Source of the DNA: Flammeovirga yaeyamensis
Lineage (GTDB): Bacteria; Bacteroidota; Bacteroidia; Cytophagales; Flammeovirgaceae
Reading direction: 5' to 3'
Length of the DNA stretch: 64,000 bases
NCBI RefSeq assembly: GCF_018736045.1
Contig: NZ_CP076133.1
Span: forward strand, 1,674,001-1,738,000
Shown here: positions 38,854 through 48,342 of the stretch, in pieces
How positions within the stretch are numbered: the stretch's first letter is position 1
How the letters are laid out: each line of letters begins with the position of its first letter
Notes under the pieces: model-generated
What the model saw: the letters and a program-made list of their open reading frames with translations, nothing else
Told to the model about the DNA's origin: nothing
The model's database searches: none
Translations under genes and position numbers: made by a program

Positions 38854-40377
38854 TTAATTTAAGGCCACATTTTCGACCTCTATAAATTCATTTTCTTGTT
38901 GCTTTGCTCTTCTATCTGATAATTCCCCTTGCATTTTGATATTGAACTCTTTCGTAATCACATAAAAAATGAGAGAAATAACCGAAATCATAAATGTAGC
39001 TGCAGGGACAATTGAAGCAGTTAAACGAATACCAAAAATGGCCTCTGTAGATTGTACCATATTAGGTTCATATCCATAAACTGATACGATCCATCCACAT
39101 AAAGCACCTCCTAAACCTAATCCGGCTTTTAATGCAAATACAATCCCTGAGAAGACAAATCCCGTGGCTCTTCTTTTATATTTCCATTCTGAATAATCGG
39201 CTACATCGCCCATCATTGCCCAGAGTAACGGAATGGTTGGTGCATAGAATACTGACTTCAAAATATTTAAGGTAAATGCCCAACCCACCTTATCTTCTGG
39301 AACAAAGAAAAATAGTCCAGTAAAAACTGAAGTCATAAACAGGCAGACAATAAAGGTGTTTCTTTTGCCAAACCTTTTTGCCAATGGAGCAGACAGGGTC
39401 AATACACCAATAATGGTAAAAAACTGCCCTATCATATTAAAAAAGCTAAATCCAACACTAAATGCATTGCTTTGATCTGGTAATGCCAATAGACCAAAGG
39501 CATCCATTAAACTGTGTAATAATGATGGTTCGCTGTTGGTAGTTTGTACTAAATTGAATTGCTCTAAGAATGAGAAAATGGCTTGAGGTTGCATGTAATA
39601 ACTAAAGAAATAATACATTCCTCCTCCCCATAATGATAATGTTGTGAAGATAAAAAGGGTCACAATAAACATAGAGAACCATGGACCGTTTTTACTCAAA
39701 TCTTTAAAATCTTGTTTGATGGAAGTTTTCTGTGTTGGAGGCGGTGTAATTCTTTCTTTCGTAGTAAGAAAAGTGATGACAAAAAATACAATAGCAATGA
39801 GTGAGAAAATACCTATCGCCATCGACCAACCTTTCTGATCATCACCCTGACCTAATTTATCGACTAATGGTAATGTAAAACCTTGTACAATTAATGAGGC
39901 CACCATGGCTAAAACAAATCGAACAGATCCAATATTAGTTCTCTCATCAATATCACTCGACATCACTCCATGTAAAGCTGAGTACGGTGTGTTATTTAAG
40001 GAATAGATGGCCATTAATAAGGTATAGGTGATCCCTGCGTAAATCACTTTATATCGCTCCGTAAGATCTGGAGTAGTAAAAGCTAAAAAGAAAAATAATC
40101 CAAAAGGTATGGCAGTCCAAAGCACCCATGGCCTATATTTCCCCCATCTTGTGTTGGTTCTATCCGACATAATGCCTACCACAGGATCTACAAAGGCATC
40201 AATAACTCTTGCTAATAATAGAATCGTTCCAGCAGCTGTTGCTTTAATTCCGAAAACGTCTGTATAAAAACCAAGTTGAAAAACCAACATAATTTGAAAT
40301 ACAAAATTAACAGAACAGTCACCCAAGCTGTATCCAATCTTTTCTTTTAACGATACTTTTTGGTCATCAATTTTCAT
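38854..40377 (-). CDS. Glycoside-pentoside-hexuronide (GPH) family sodium/proton symporter
   Basis: A 507-residue inner-membrane protein when started at 40377 (MKIDDQKVSLKEKIGYSLGD); an in-frame ATG 21 bases earlier is possible. About twelve membrane segments are present. SLKEKIGYSLGDCSVNFVFQ at the N-terminus and DAFVDPVVGIMSDRTNTRWGKYRPWVLW are the signatures of the MelB/XynB group. Members near GH43 genes import xylo-oligosaccharides. A longer insertion between segments 6 and 8, with a Gln/Ser-rich loop, is seen around residue 290. It lies between the GH10 and GH43 genes of the xylan locus. Confidence 0.9.
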   Translation of the reverse strand: MKIDDQKVSLKEKIGYSLGDCSVNFVFQIMLVFQLGFYTDVFGIKATAAGTILLLARVIDAFVDPVVGIMSDRTNTRWGKYRPWVLWTAIPFGLFFFLAFTTPDLTERYKVIYAGITYTLLMAIYSLNNTPYSALHGVMSSDIDERTNIGSVRFVLAMVASLIVQGFTLPLVDKLGQGDDQKGWSMAIGIFSLIAIVFFVITFLTTKERITPPPTQKTSIKQDFKDLSKNGPWFSMFIVTLFIFTTLSLWGGGMYYFFSYYMQPQAIFSFLEQFNLVQTTNSEPSLLHSLMDAFGLLALPDQSNAFSVGFSFFNMIGQFFTIIGVLTLSAPLAKRFGKRNTFIVCLFMTSVFTGLFFFVPEDKVGWAFTLNILKSVFYAPTIPLLWAMMGDVADYSEWKYKRRATGFVFSGIVFALKAGLGLGGALCGWIVSVYGYEPNMVQSTEAIFGIRLTASIVPAATFMISVISLIFYVITKEFNIKMQGELSDRRAKQQENEFIEVENVALN

Positions 40378-40530
40378 TTTTCTCAATAATAAAGTCAATA
40401 AAATCTAAGCAATAAAATACCACCCCAACACACACATGTTGATTCTTTTATTGACAAGCCGATAAATAAATTGTTTGATGTTAGAAGGAGAAAGAGGTAC
40501 TCTGATTCCCTCCTCCTCACATAGCTAACT

Positions 40531-41880
40531 CTATTCTTGAAGGCCTTCTAAGAAGCCTGTATGTGCTTTTTTGATCGTAAAGTCTTTGTCGTATAATAAT
40601 GGCCAATCATCATGACCTTGATGGCTTGGAATCCATGATTCATCATCTCTTAATCCCCAAATCGTTAGTGCAAACTTGCTACTTTCCGGTATTGCATTAT
40701 ACACTTCTACTACCTCTCTCACTTTGTCCTTTTGAGCAAACTCTCTTTCCTCAGTAGGACCCGATAAATCATTATCAGGATTTATCTTTACATCTAACTC
40801 CGAGAAGTGCATAAGAATACCTTTATCAGTAATTAGTTTAGTATGTTCTGCAATTGTTGTTTTAGATGGGCCGTTATAACCAATGTGCATTTGGAAACCA
40901 ACACCATCTAAAGGAACATTATTCGATTGGAAATTATCAACCACTTTAGTGATGACACCATCTAACTTAGTTCTATCCCAACATAAGTTATAATCATTGT
41001 AGAATAATAAACAATCTGGATCTGCTTCTCTTGCCCATTCAAAACATTTCTGAATATAGCCTTCACCCATTCTTTCTAAGAAAACTGAATTTCTATAATT
41101 TCCACCAGCATCATCAATGGCTTCATTCACAACATCCCAAGAGATTACTTTTCCTTTGTAACGTGTTACAGTAGTTTTGATATAATCTTCGACCATATCA
41201 GAAAACTCTTCGTCCGTTCCTGCATAGTTCTCTACCCAATCCGGAGTAGCTGCATGCCAAATCAAAGCATGACCATGAACTTCCATACCGTTATTTTGTG
41301 CATATTCTACCAATTGATCTGCTAATGTAAAATCATATCTACCTTCTTCTGGATACATGATATTCATTTTCATTTCCCATTCAGCTGAAATCTGATTGTA
41401 TTCTCTTTTGTAGATCTCATCGTGAGTTCCATTTAATCGATCTACAATAGTAGCCATACCTACTCTAAACGTTGTCGCCACATCTTTTAGTGGAGTGTCT
41501 GGCTCTACACCATCTTCGGCCAAAGTAGTAATTGATTTTGCACTAGAAAAATCTGAAGATTTCTCCTTAAGAGAGGCTTTTACTCTCACATAAAAAGTCT
41601 GTCCTTTAGCAAGCCCCTCAAAATGGAAGAAATCTTCTTTAGTAGAAACACTTTCATATGGAGCCACAAGGTTGGTAAAATTCTCGTCAGTAGCCAGATT
41701 TAGTTCATAGCTTTGTGCATTCACAATGCTTGTCCAATCTGCCGTAAAGCTACTGGCTTTTAAGTTGGAGATTTTATAAATAGTCGGTGAAGAAAGTGTT
41801 AATTCTTGCTCTTTATTATCTACACAGCTTGTGAGTCCAACTACTAACGCAGATAATAGATATATAAATAATTTTTTCAT
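40531..41880 (-). CDS. GH10 endo-1,4-beta-xylanase lipoprotein with FnIII domain
   Basis: A 449-residue lipoprotein (lipobox VGLTSC). Residues about 30-125 form a fibronectin type III-like domain (SFTADWTSIVNAQSYELNL). The GH10 barrel follows: GHALIWHAATPDWVENY, the acid/base Glu in SWDVVNEAIDD, FYNDYNLCWDR, the nucleophile Glu in MHFSELDVKIN, and LTIWGLRDDESWI. It is anchored at the cell surface, where it would cut long xylan chains for capture by SusD. It follows the duplicated-domain lipoprotein by 59 bases, with a small hairpin in between. Confidence 0.94.
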   Translation of the reverse strand: MKKLFIYLLSALVVGLTSCVDNKEQELTLSSPTIYKISNLKASSFTADWTSIVNAQSYELNLATDENFTNLVAPYESVSTKEDFFHFEGLAKGQTFYVRVKASLKEKSSDFSSAKSITTLAEDGVEPDTPLKDVATTFRVGMATIVDRLNGTHDEIYKREYNQISAEWEMKMNIMYPEEGRYDFTLADQLVEYAQNNGMEVHGHALIWHAATPDWVENYAGTDEEFSDMVEDYIKTTVTRYKGKVISWDVVNEAIDDAGGNYRNSVFLERMGEGYIQKCFEWAREADPDCLLFYNDYNLCWDRTKLDGVITKVVDNFQSNNVPLDGVGFQMHIGYNGPSKTTIAEHTKLITDKGILMHFSELDVKINPDNDLSGPTEEREFAQKDKVREVVEVYNAIPESSKFALTIWGLRDDESWIPSHQGHDDWPLLYDKDFTIKKAHTGFLEGLQE

Positions 41881-41909
41881 GTTATTTCTTTTTGAAGCTT
41901 AGTTACAAC

Positions 41910-41927
41910 CCAGGGCTTTCACCCTGG
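41910..41927. repeat. Small hairpin inside the xylan operon
   Basis: CCAGGG-CTTTCA-CCCTGG is a perfect 6-bp stem between the lipoprotein stop and the GH10 start. There is no T-tract, so it is unlikely to terminate. It may set mRNA stability between the binding genes upstream and the enzyme genes downstream. Confidence 0.5.
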
Positions 41928-41939
41928 ATTGAAAACAAT

Positions 41940-43163
41940 TTACTGTTCGTAGTAAGTAATGTTATCGACATAGTAATTCCCTGCCGTATTTCCCTGAATA
42001 ACCACCCAAGGATATTCCTTACTTCCGTCTATTTGTCCGTTTAGATCGTACTCTAATGTTACCCATTTTCCAGGTTCGACATCAAGGAAATACCCTGTAT
42101 CAAAATCACTTTCCAATTGTAACTTTAGAGAACCTGCTTGTTCAAAATACACATCAACCGTAATCTTATCGGCTGCAACACCCACAATCTGACCGTTTCT
42201 AACAGCACTTGCTGAGAAAGGATCTGCTTGTGTCATCATTAAAGCAAAGTTTGATGAGTTGACAGCATCTGCTGCTGGATTTGCTGCTACTGAAACGGCT
42301 TGGTCCCAAGCATTCCAATCACCCACTTGCTCGTCTTCAAAATCGCCATATACTGTTCCGTTATTTCCACCAATATCAAGTGCATAATATTTGATGTTAT
42401 CGATGTAGTAACTTCCTGCCGTATTTCCTTGGAAAAGAATCCATGGATACTCTTTTGCAGGATCAACTTCTCCTTCGAGATTGTATTCTAATGTTACCCA
42501 TTCTCCGGCTGGTACAGCTTGGAAATATCCGGTATTAAAATCACTTTCTATCTGTAGTTTTAATTCGCCTGCTACTTCGAAGTAAACATCAACCACAATC
42601 TTTGTTGCAAAAGGAGTCACTTGAGGAATACTTCTAACAGCACTGTTTTGCCAAGGTTCTGTTTGGGTCATTTTCAACACCAAATCAGAAGGATTAGCTG
42701 CTGATGCACCTGGATTACTTACCACAGAAACATCTTGTCCCCATGCATTCCAATCACCCACATTACCATCTTCGAAATCGCCTAACAATAAGAAAGCATC
42801 TCCTCCGATTGGTGGTAAATCCGGATCTCTTTGTTCGATAACGATATCTTGAGACACTGTATCTACACCTGCATTATTACCTGTATATAACGTAATTTTG
42901 TAAGTTCCTTCGTTAGGGTAATAGGTAGTATCCATACCTTGTGATCCTCTTACGAAAGGTCCATCTTCCTTGAACTTCCAAGAACTCATAATGGATGTCC
43001 CTGTCGATTGATTATCAAGTACTATGTAGTTAGGATTTTCATCTGATGGAGTCGCTGTAAATGCTGCTTTTGGCAGTTCTTCCATTGGTGAAGAATCTTC
43101 TGATGTACATCCCCAAACAGAAAGTAATCCTAAAAGGTATATATATATAAATTTATTTTTCAT
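41940..43163 (-). CDS. Surface glycan-binding lipoprotein with PKD and two duplicated domains
   Basis: A 407-residue lipoprotein (lipobox SVWGC). Residues about 30-110 are a PKD-like Ig domain (AAFTATPSDENPNYIVLDNQ, YPNEGTYKITLYTGNN). Two tandem repeats of about 144 residues follow, each starting with GDFED-VGDWNAW and closing with a GNTAG-YY-DNI-YY motif. They are very similar at DNA level too, indicating recent duplication. Each looks like a CBM4/CBM22-like beta-sandwich. Its place right after SusD, before the GH10 gene, is that of SusE/SusF or SGBP-B proteins, which hold the polysaccharide at the surface. Xylan binding is inferred. Confidence 0.8.
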   Translation of the reverse strand: MKNKFIYIYLLGLLSVWGCTSEDSSPMEELPKAAFTATPSDENPNYIVLDNQSTGTSIMSSWKFKEDGPFVRGSQGMDTTYYPNEGTYKITLYTGNNAGVDTVSQDIVIEQRDPDLPPIGGDAFLLLGDFEDGNVGDWNAWGQDVSVVSNPGASAANPSDLVLKMTQTEPWQNSAVRSIPQVTPFATKIVVDVYFEVAGELKLQIESDFNTGYFQAVPAGEWVTLEYNLEGEVDPAKEYPWILFQGNTAGSYYIDNIKYYALDIGGNNGTVYGDFEDEQVGDWNAWDQAVSVAANPAADAVNSSNFALMMTQADPFSASAVRNGQIVGVAADKITVDVYFEQAGSLKLQLESDFDTGYFLDVEPGKWVTLEYDLNGQIDGSKEYPWVVIQGNTAGNYYVDNITYYEQ

Positions 43164-43195
43164 AGTTCATTCATTTTCAGTTCAACAAGCTGATA

Positions 43196-44665
43196 TTAAT
43201 AGCCAGGATTTTGATCCGCTGCAGAAATTTCAGGGTTTACATCAATTTCTTTTTGTGGAATAGGAAGTAACTCCGACTTACCACTTACAAAGCCTGATCC
43301 TGCTAAGAATGTTGAAGCCATATCCCAACGTAGTAGGTCATTGTAACGTACTTGTTCACCAGCTAACTCTACTTTTCTTTCGTGAACGATGGCTTTGAAA
43401 ACATCCGATTTATTACTTACAGGATACGTTGCATTCATTTCTGCTGATCCATATAACGGCATGTTTACTCTTGCTCTCACTTCGTTCATTAAATTAACTG
43501 CTGTCGAGATATTACCTAACTCATTTTCCGCCTCTGCTCTCATTAATAGAACATCTGAGTAACGAATTACACGGTGATTAATACCTGATGCAATTTCCTC
43601 TTTCGGACGTTGATAATAGTTTTGATATTTCTTCCAAGCTGCTCTATGATCTGGAAGACTTACTACTTCTGTTCCGTTATTAAACAACTCTCCATCTGTA
43701 TAGAAATTGGCTACATAACGAGGATCGTTCGCTTCATATTCGTCTAACAAGTCATCTCCTGGGTAAGAGTTGAACCAATCGTTCCAACCATATTCCTGAC
43801 CTCTTAACGATACGAACTGCATTCCTGAAGCATCTTCTACCCACCAAGTATCTTGATCAGACCAACCAAATTCTCTTGTAAAACCTACTTCGAAAACTGA
43901 TTCAGAATTGTATTCCGTTTCTTCTAGGAAGTTATGAGAATAATCGTCTACCAAAGTATAACCTGTTACTTTCTTGAAAGCATCTGCTGCCTCTTGCCAT
44001 TCTTGTCTGTACAAGTGCATTTTACCTTTTAATGCATAGGCTGCTCCTGAAGTTGCTCTACCTCCATCAGAATTCGCTTGAGTAGGTAAAAGTTCAGCTG
44101 CAATGGCTAAATCTTCCAAAATAAATTGATATACCTCTTCTTTAGTTGATCTCGGTTTTGGAGTATCAGTTAACTCTGGGTAAATCGGAACACCACCAAA
44201 ACGAGTCACTAAAAGATGATAGTAAAAGGCTCTCATAAAGTGAGTTTCTCCTAATGCTCTATCCACATCATCCTGAGTAACATTCTCAAATTTATCTTGA
44301 TTCGAGATTACGAAGTTTGCTTTATTAATACCTCTAAAGCAGTTATCCCAATAAGTAAAGATGCCTTCGTGATTTGAGTCAAAAGTAAAATTATAATACT
44401 GACGTTTATCAGGCTCGTGTTGAGGATTTAATTCCACTTCGTGACCCATATTGTCATTCATAAAAAATAAATGACGGATGTAAAGACCTTTTGATTGCAA
44501 ATTGACATAAGATGCATCAACCGAAGATTGTAACTGAGATTTGTTCTTGAAATAAGTATCCTCAGTAAGTTCATTAGGGTTAGAGATGTTAAGGAAATCT
44601 GTACTACAGCTACTTCCAAGTGCAATCACTAATAATAAAATGAATGTATTTTTAATTTTTGTCAT
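43196..44665 (-). CDS. susD: SusD/RagB-type nutrient-binding lipoprotein
   Basis: A 489-residue lipoprotein (LGSSCST lipobox). It has the family features: ISNPNELTEDTYFKN at the start, tetratricopeptide-like helices with NFVISNQDKF, LGETHFMRAFYYHLLVTRFGGVP, ATSGAAYALKGKMHLYRQEW, and a C-terminal RYSDVLLMRAEAENELG and VHERKVELAGEQVRYNDLLRW. SusD binds oligosaccharides over the SusC channel. It starts five bases after the SusC stop. The xylan role comes from the neighbouring enzymes. Confidence 0.95.
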   Translation of the reverse strand: MTKIKNTFILLLVIALGSSCSTDFLNISNPNELTEDTYFKNKSQLQSSVDASYVNLQSKGLYIRHLFFMNDNMGHEVELNPQHEPDKRQYYNFTFDSNHEGIFTYWDNCFRGINKANFVISNQDKFENVTQDDVDRALGETHFMRAFYYHLLVTRFGGVPIYPELTDTPKPRSTKEEVYQFILEDLAIAAELLPTQANSDGGRATSGAAYALKGKMHLYRQEWQEAADAFKKVTGYTLVDDYSHNFLEETEYNSESVFEVGFTREFGWSDQDTWWVEDASGMQFVSLRGQEYGWNDWFNSYPGDDLLDEYEANDPRYVANFYTDGELFNNGTEVVSLPDHRAAWKKYQNYYQRPKEEIASGINHRVIRYSDVLLMRAEAENELGNISTAVNLMNEVRARVNMPLYGSAEMNATYPVSNKSDVFKAIVHERKVELAGEQVRYNDLLRWDMASTFLAGSGFVSGKSELLPIPQKEIDVNPEISAADQNPGY

Positions 44666-44670
44666 GATGT

Positions 44671-47600
44671 TTAGAAGTTTAATTGTAAGCCACCAATAAT
44701 TGTTACAGGAGTTGGATAGTTACCTCTATCGATACCCGTCTCGGCAGGGTTGTTACCACTTGCTGCTGCAGCACCAACCTCTGGATCCAAACCAGTATAT
44801 TTTGTTACTGTAAACAAGTTTTGTCCACTTACATAGAATCTACATCTTGAGATATATTTCGATAAAACGTTTTTAGGAAGTGTATATCCTAAAGTGATAT
44901 TTTTCAGTCTTAAATAAGAGCCATCCTCCACAAAACGATCTGAAGTTCTTAAGTTATCACCCGACTCGCTTAAACGAGGTACATCAGAATCTGGATTCTC
45001 AGGCGTCCATGCATTTAACATCTTTGGATGGGCATTGAAGAAACGTTGCCCGCCTTCCAAATACCATCTTGTAGTATTATAGATTTCATTTCCATAAGTA
45101 CCGTTAAAGAAGATGTTTAAATCGAAGTTCTTATAACTAAAATCCATGTTTAAACCAAATACTACATCTGGAGTTGGATTACCGATGATTGTTTGATCGT
45201 GATGATCGATAACACCATCAGGTACACCGTCAGGACCAGAAATATCTTTAAACTTCACATCGCCAGGCGCAGTATTTGATGTCTGAATTGGTGAAGTATA
45301 AATCTCTTCCCAAGATCTAAAAATACCTACTGCTTGATAACCGTAGAAATGTCTTAGCGGCTCACCTTCAACACTTCTTAAGATAGAACCGTTGTTTTCA
45401 TAGTACCCTTCAAAAAGTGTTTCTCCACCAAGATCATTCACTCTATTTTGCATGGTACTAATATTTAGGTTGGCTGCCCATTTCAATGCCTTCTCCTGGT
45501 TTTTCACTCCAAGATTAAATTCAAAACCACTTACTTGAGCAGATCCTGCATTTTTCGCTTGAGTAGAGTTTACACCACCAATAGAAGAAACCTGACGAAC
45601 ATTAATTAATAGATCATCACTTTCGTTTTTATAATATTCAGCTGATAGTGTTAAACGATCTTCGAAGAAACCTAAATCAACACCTACGTTAGTCATGTAA
45701 GTTGTTTCCCACTTTAAATTAGGGTTTGGTAGGTTACCTGCCGTTGTACCAAATGCTTGATACACACCGTTTGCACCACCAAAAACATATCTATGATTAC
45801 CTGAAACGATAGATGCAGAATATCTATAATCTCCAATATTATCGTTACCCACAGAACCATAACTACCTCTTAACTTTAACTGTGACATCCAATCAGTTTC
45901 TGGTATAAATGCTTCATCCAACACGTTCCAACCTAATGATAAAGAGTAGAATCCTGCCCATCTGTTATTGGCTCCAAATCTAGAAGAAGCATCACGACGA
46001 TATGAAGCAGCAAATAGATATTTACCATCATAATCATAGTTCACACGGCCTAAATAACCTAGTTTACCATAATCTACAGAGAAAGAACCGCCAGTTAAGT
46101 CAGTATTCGTTGTATTCTTGATCTCATTGGTAATTTCATTAAAACTCGACGTACCTGCATTCATATTTTTCTTTTCAATACGTTCTACAACAGCTACAGC
46201 ATTTACATTGTGTTTACCGAATTTTCTACTGTAGTTGGCTTGTCCAATTAATGTCATCATTGCATGAGATCCATATCCTTTCTCGATCAATGCTCTGTTG
46301 GGTCTAGCTAAAGCTGATCCATCGTCGTATGCTGGGGAGAATAAATCATTTGTATAATTGAAGTAGTCAATACCGCCTTGTCCCTTAATAGAGAAACCTT
46401 GGAATAACTCCACTTCTGCTGATAACGTACCCATAAGGTTCACTCTTCGATTAGAGATTTCTGTATGTTCTAAAACTCTTACCGGGTTTTCAGCATCTTG
46501 ACCATCCAATTGAATATTTGTACCTTGATACCCACCTAAATTACTTGCATTATAAACCGTAAGATATGGTGGCATTTTAATGGCATGCTCTAATGCTGAA
46601 CGACCTGCAGATGTTTGCTCCGGCTTTTTATCAGTACTTGACACCGAGAATGTTTGTGCTACCTTCAATCTACCTTTCGTATAATTTGAATTCGCTCTAA
46701 ACATGAAACGCTCAATACCCGTGTTTTTTAATACACCTTCCTGATTCATGTAGTTACCACTAATTCTATAATTCGTGTTTTCACCACCTCCAGATAAGCC
46801 AACATTGTAGTTTTCGATAATACCTTGTTGGAAAATCTCATCTTGCCAATTGGTATTGTACTTACTGATATCAGCATATTTTTCATTTTCTAAACGTCCT
46901 TCAGCAGCATTTCCCCACATTTTAGAGTATTTGATGTAGTCATCTCTACCCATTACATCATGTTGGTTTTGCACTGTTTGAACACCACGGTAGCCGTCAA
47001 TATCAATTTTAATTTCTCCTGACTTACCTTTCTTAGTCGTGACTACAACTACACCATTTGCACCTTGTGCACCATAAATAGCAGTAGTAGAAGCATCTTT
47101 TAAGACCGTCATTGTCTCAATGTCCGAAGGGTTCAAATCACCCAAACCTTGTACAATAATACCATCTACTACAATTAGAGGGTTGTTACCACTCGTACCC
47201 ATTACACCACGAATTTGTACAATTGGATCACTACCTGGAGAACCATTATTAGTTACAGACACACCTGTAGCTCTACCTTGTAAAGCTTGATCTGCCGTGT
47301 AGACCGGAGTCGAAGTAATGGCTTCAGAATCTACTGTTGCAATTGCACCCGTTACTTTTGCTCTTTCCTGAGTACCATAACCTACAACCACAATTTCTTC
47401 TAACTGCTTTACATCTTCGTCCAACGAAATATTTATTTCAGTTTGGTTTTCTATGGAAACCATCTTTTCGATGTAACCAATATATTTAAAACCTAACTCG
47501 GTGTAATTCGCATCTACTTTAATAGAATATTCACCTTCGAAGTTGGTAATCGTACCTATTGTAGTACCTACTATAAATACATTTACACCAGGTAGTGGTA

Positions 47601-47745
47601 CATTATTATTACTATCTACTACAACTCCTTTGATTATTTTGGAATCTTGAGCATAGAGATAGTTTGGTAATAACAGAACGGAAAATAGAATCATTAGAAG
47701 AGGTATCTTTTTCGATACGTCTGCTCTAAAAAAATAATTGTTCAT
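44671..47745 (-). CDS. susC: SusC/RagA-type TonB-dependent receptor
   Basis: A 1024-residue outer-membrane transporter. After a signal peptide (core LLMILFSVLLLPNYLYAQ) come a carboxypeptidase-like domain (GVVVDSNNNVPLPGVNVFI), the SusC signature linker LEEIVVVGYGTQ, and the plug (LQGRATGVSVTNNGSPGS, IRGVMG, DASTTAIYGAQGANGVVVVT). The rest is a 22-strand barrel ending in GGLQLNF. It imports oligosaccharides using TonB energy, paired with SusD. It is the first gene of the xylan transport block; an 11-base motif shared with the second GH10 gene lies 190 bases upstream. Confidence 0.96.
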   Translation of the reverse strand: MNNYFFRADVSKKIPLLMILFSVLLLPNYLYAQDSKIIKGVVVDSNNNVPLPGVNVFIVGTTIGTITNFEGEYSIKVDANYTELGFKYIGYIEKMVSIENQTEINISLDEDVKQLEEIVVVGYGTQERAKVTGAIATVDSEAITSTPVYTADQALQGRATGVSVTNNGSPGSDPIVQIRGVMGTSGNNPLIVVDGIIVQGLGDLNPSDIETMTVLKDASTTAIYGAQGANGVVVVTTKKGKSGEIKIDIDGYRGVQTVQNQHDVMGRDDYIKYSKMWGNAAEGRLENEKYADISKYNTNWQDEIFQQGIIENYNVGLSGGGENTNYRISGNYMNQEGVLKNTGIERFMFRANSNYTKGRLKVAQTFSVSSTDKKPEQTSAGRSALEHAIKMPPYLTVYNASNLGGYQGTNIQLDGQDAENPVRVLEHTEISNRRVNLMGTLSAEVELFQGFSIKGQGGIDYFNYTNDLFSPAYDDGSALARPNRALIEKGYGSHAMMTLIGQANYSRKFGKHNVNAVAVVERIEKKNMNAGTSSFNEITNEIKNTTNTDLTGGSFSVDYGKLGYLGRVNYDYDGKYLFAASYRRDASSRFGANNRWAGFYSLSLGWNVLDEAFIPETDWMSQLKLRGSYGSVGNDNIGDYRYSASIVSGNHRYVFGGANGVYQAFGTTAGNLPNPNLKWETTYMTNVGVDLGFFEDRLTLSAEYYKNESDDLLINVRQVSSIGGVNSTQAKNAGSAQVSGFEFNLGVKNQEKALKWAANLNISTMQNRVNDLGGETLFEGYYENNGSILRSVEGEPLRHFYGYQAVGIFRSWEEIYTSPIQTSNTAPGDVKFKDISGPDGVPDGVIDHHDQTIIGNPTPDVVFGLNMDFSYKNFDLNIFFNGTYGNEIYNTTRWYLEGGQRFFNAHPKMLNAWTPENPDSDVPRLSESGDNLRTSDRFVEDGSYLRLKNITLGYTLPKNVLSKYISRCRFYVSGQNLFTVTKYTGLDPEVGAAAASGNNPAETGIDRGNYPTPVTIIGGLQLNF

Positions 47746-47958
47746 TTCATTTTCTATGTTTAATTCAATCAGATACTAAACCTATTTTGTTTTATATTAA
47801 ACTTTACAGATCTAGTGAATAGTTAGAGTTAGCATAACTTGAGAGCTGAAATGTTGTCTAAGTAAAATTTCTTTTCATTTTGTTTATGTAGATTTTAAAG
47901 TTAAAAAATGTGCCTTATCACAGACTTGTTAATTGTGTCGAAACTGCTGGTCTATTAT

Positions 47959-48072
47959 CTACGCCAAAGTGGCTATTAAAATAATGAGACCAACTAAACT
48001 AGTAATAACCAAGACCTCTAGTACTACTAATTTCCTAGAGTGAACATTTTGTTCGCTTGACTTTTTTCTCAT
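47959..48072 (-). CDS. Possible small single-helix membrane protein
   Basis: A 37-codon ORF begins MRKKSSEQNVHSRK, a basic stretch, and continues with one hydrophobic helix (VVLEVLVITSLVGLIILIATLA) to the stop. The charge pattern suits a small inner-membrane protein with its N-terminus in the cytoplasm. I see no Shine-Dalgarno site, and AT-rich DNA yields hydrophobic ORFs by chance, so this is weak. An open frame upstream would lengthen it to 69 codons without adding plausible protein sequence. Confidence 0.25.
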   Translation of the reverse strand: MRKKSSEQNVHSRKLVVLEVLVITSLVGLIILIATLA

Positions 48073-48288
48073 GCTGCAAGTTGTATAATTGTACTTTATA
48101 CAAATAATAAAATTGAAGCAAAATCTTGTAATAATGATGTTGAGGCACATTTTTGCAACAAATGTCACATTTGATGCATCATAATTTTCATTTCAGCCAC
48201 ACTAAAAAATCAAATAGTTAAAAAAATTAAATACAATTCTTACTCTTTAAATAAAATATTATACCATGTTTATCATTTAAGTATAAAA

Positions 48289-48311
48289 AAACTCGACATA
48301 AAGCCGAGTTT
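48289..48311 (-). terminator. Intrinsic terminator after the hybrid regulator gene
   Basis: AAACTCG and CGAGTTT form a 7-bp stem; on the minus strand it is followed by a run of T. It lies 32 bases after the regulator stop. Confidence 0.75.
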
Positions 48312-48342
48312 ATAGATGATTAGATCAATAGTAATTGCCTTC

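Larger units (their letters stand above)
47746..48342. promoter_or_regulatory. Regulatory region upstream of susC
   Basis: This 597-base stretch separates susC from the downstream end of the hybrid regulator. It contains one possible small ORF (47959-48072), the terminator of the regulator (48289-48311), and the motif AGTTTCGACAC on the minus strand (47945-47935), which also occurs at 53740-53750 upstream of the second GH10 gene. A TAGGTTTA near 47785 is close to the -7 consensus. The motif is a candidate binding site for the hybrid regulator. Confidence 0.4.

Noticed and set aside
41910-41927. Terminator between the binding lipoprotein and GH10
   Set aside because: Six pairs and no T-tract; the genes on both sides belong to one functional block.
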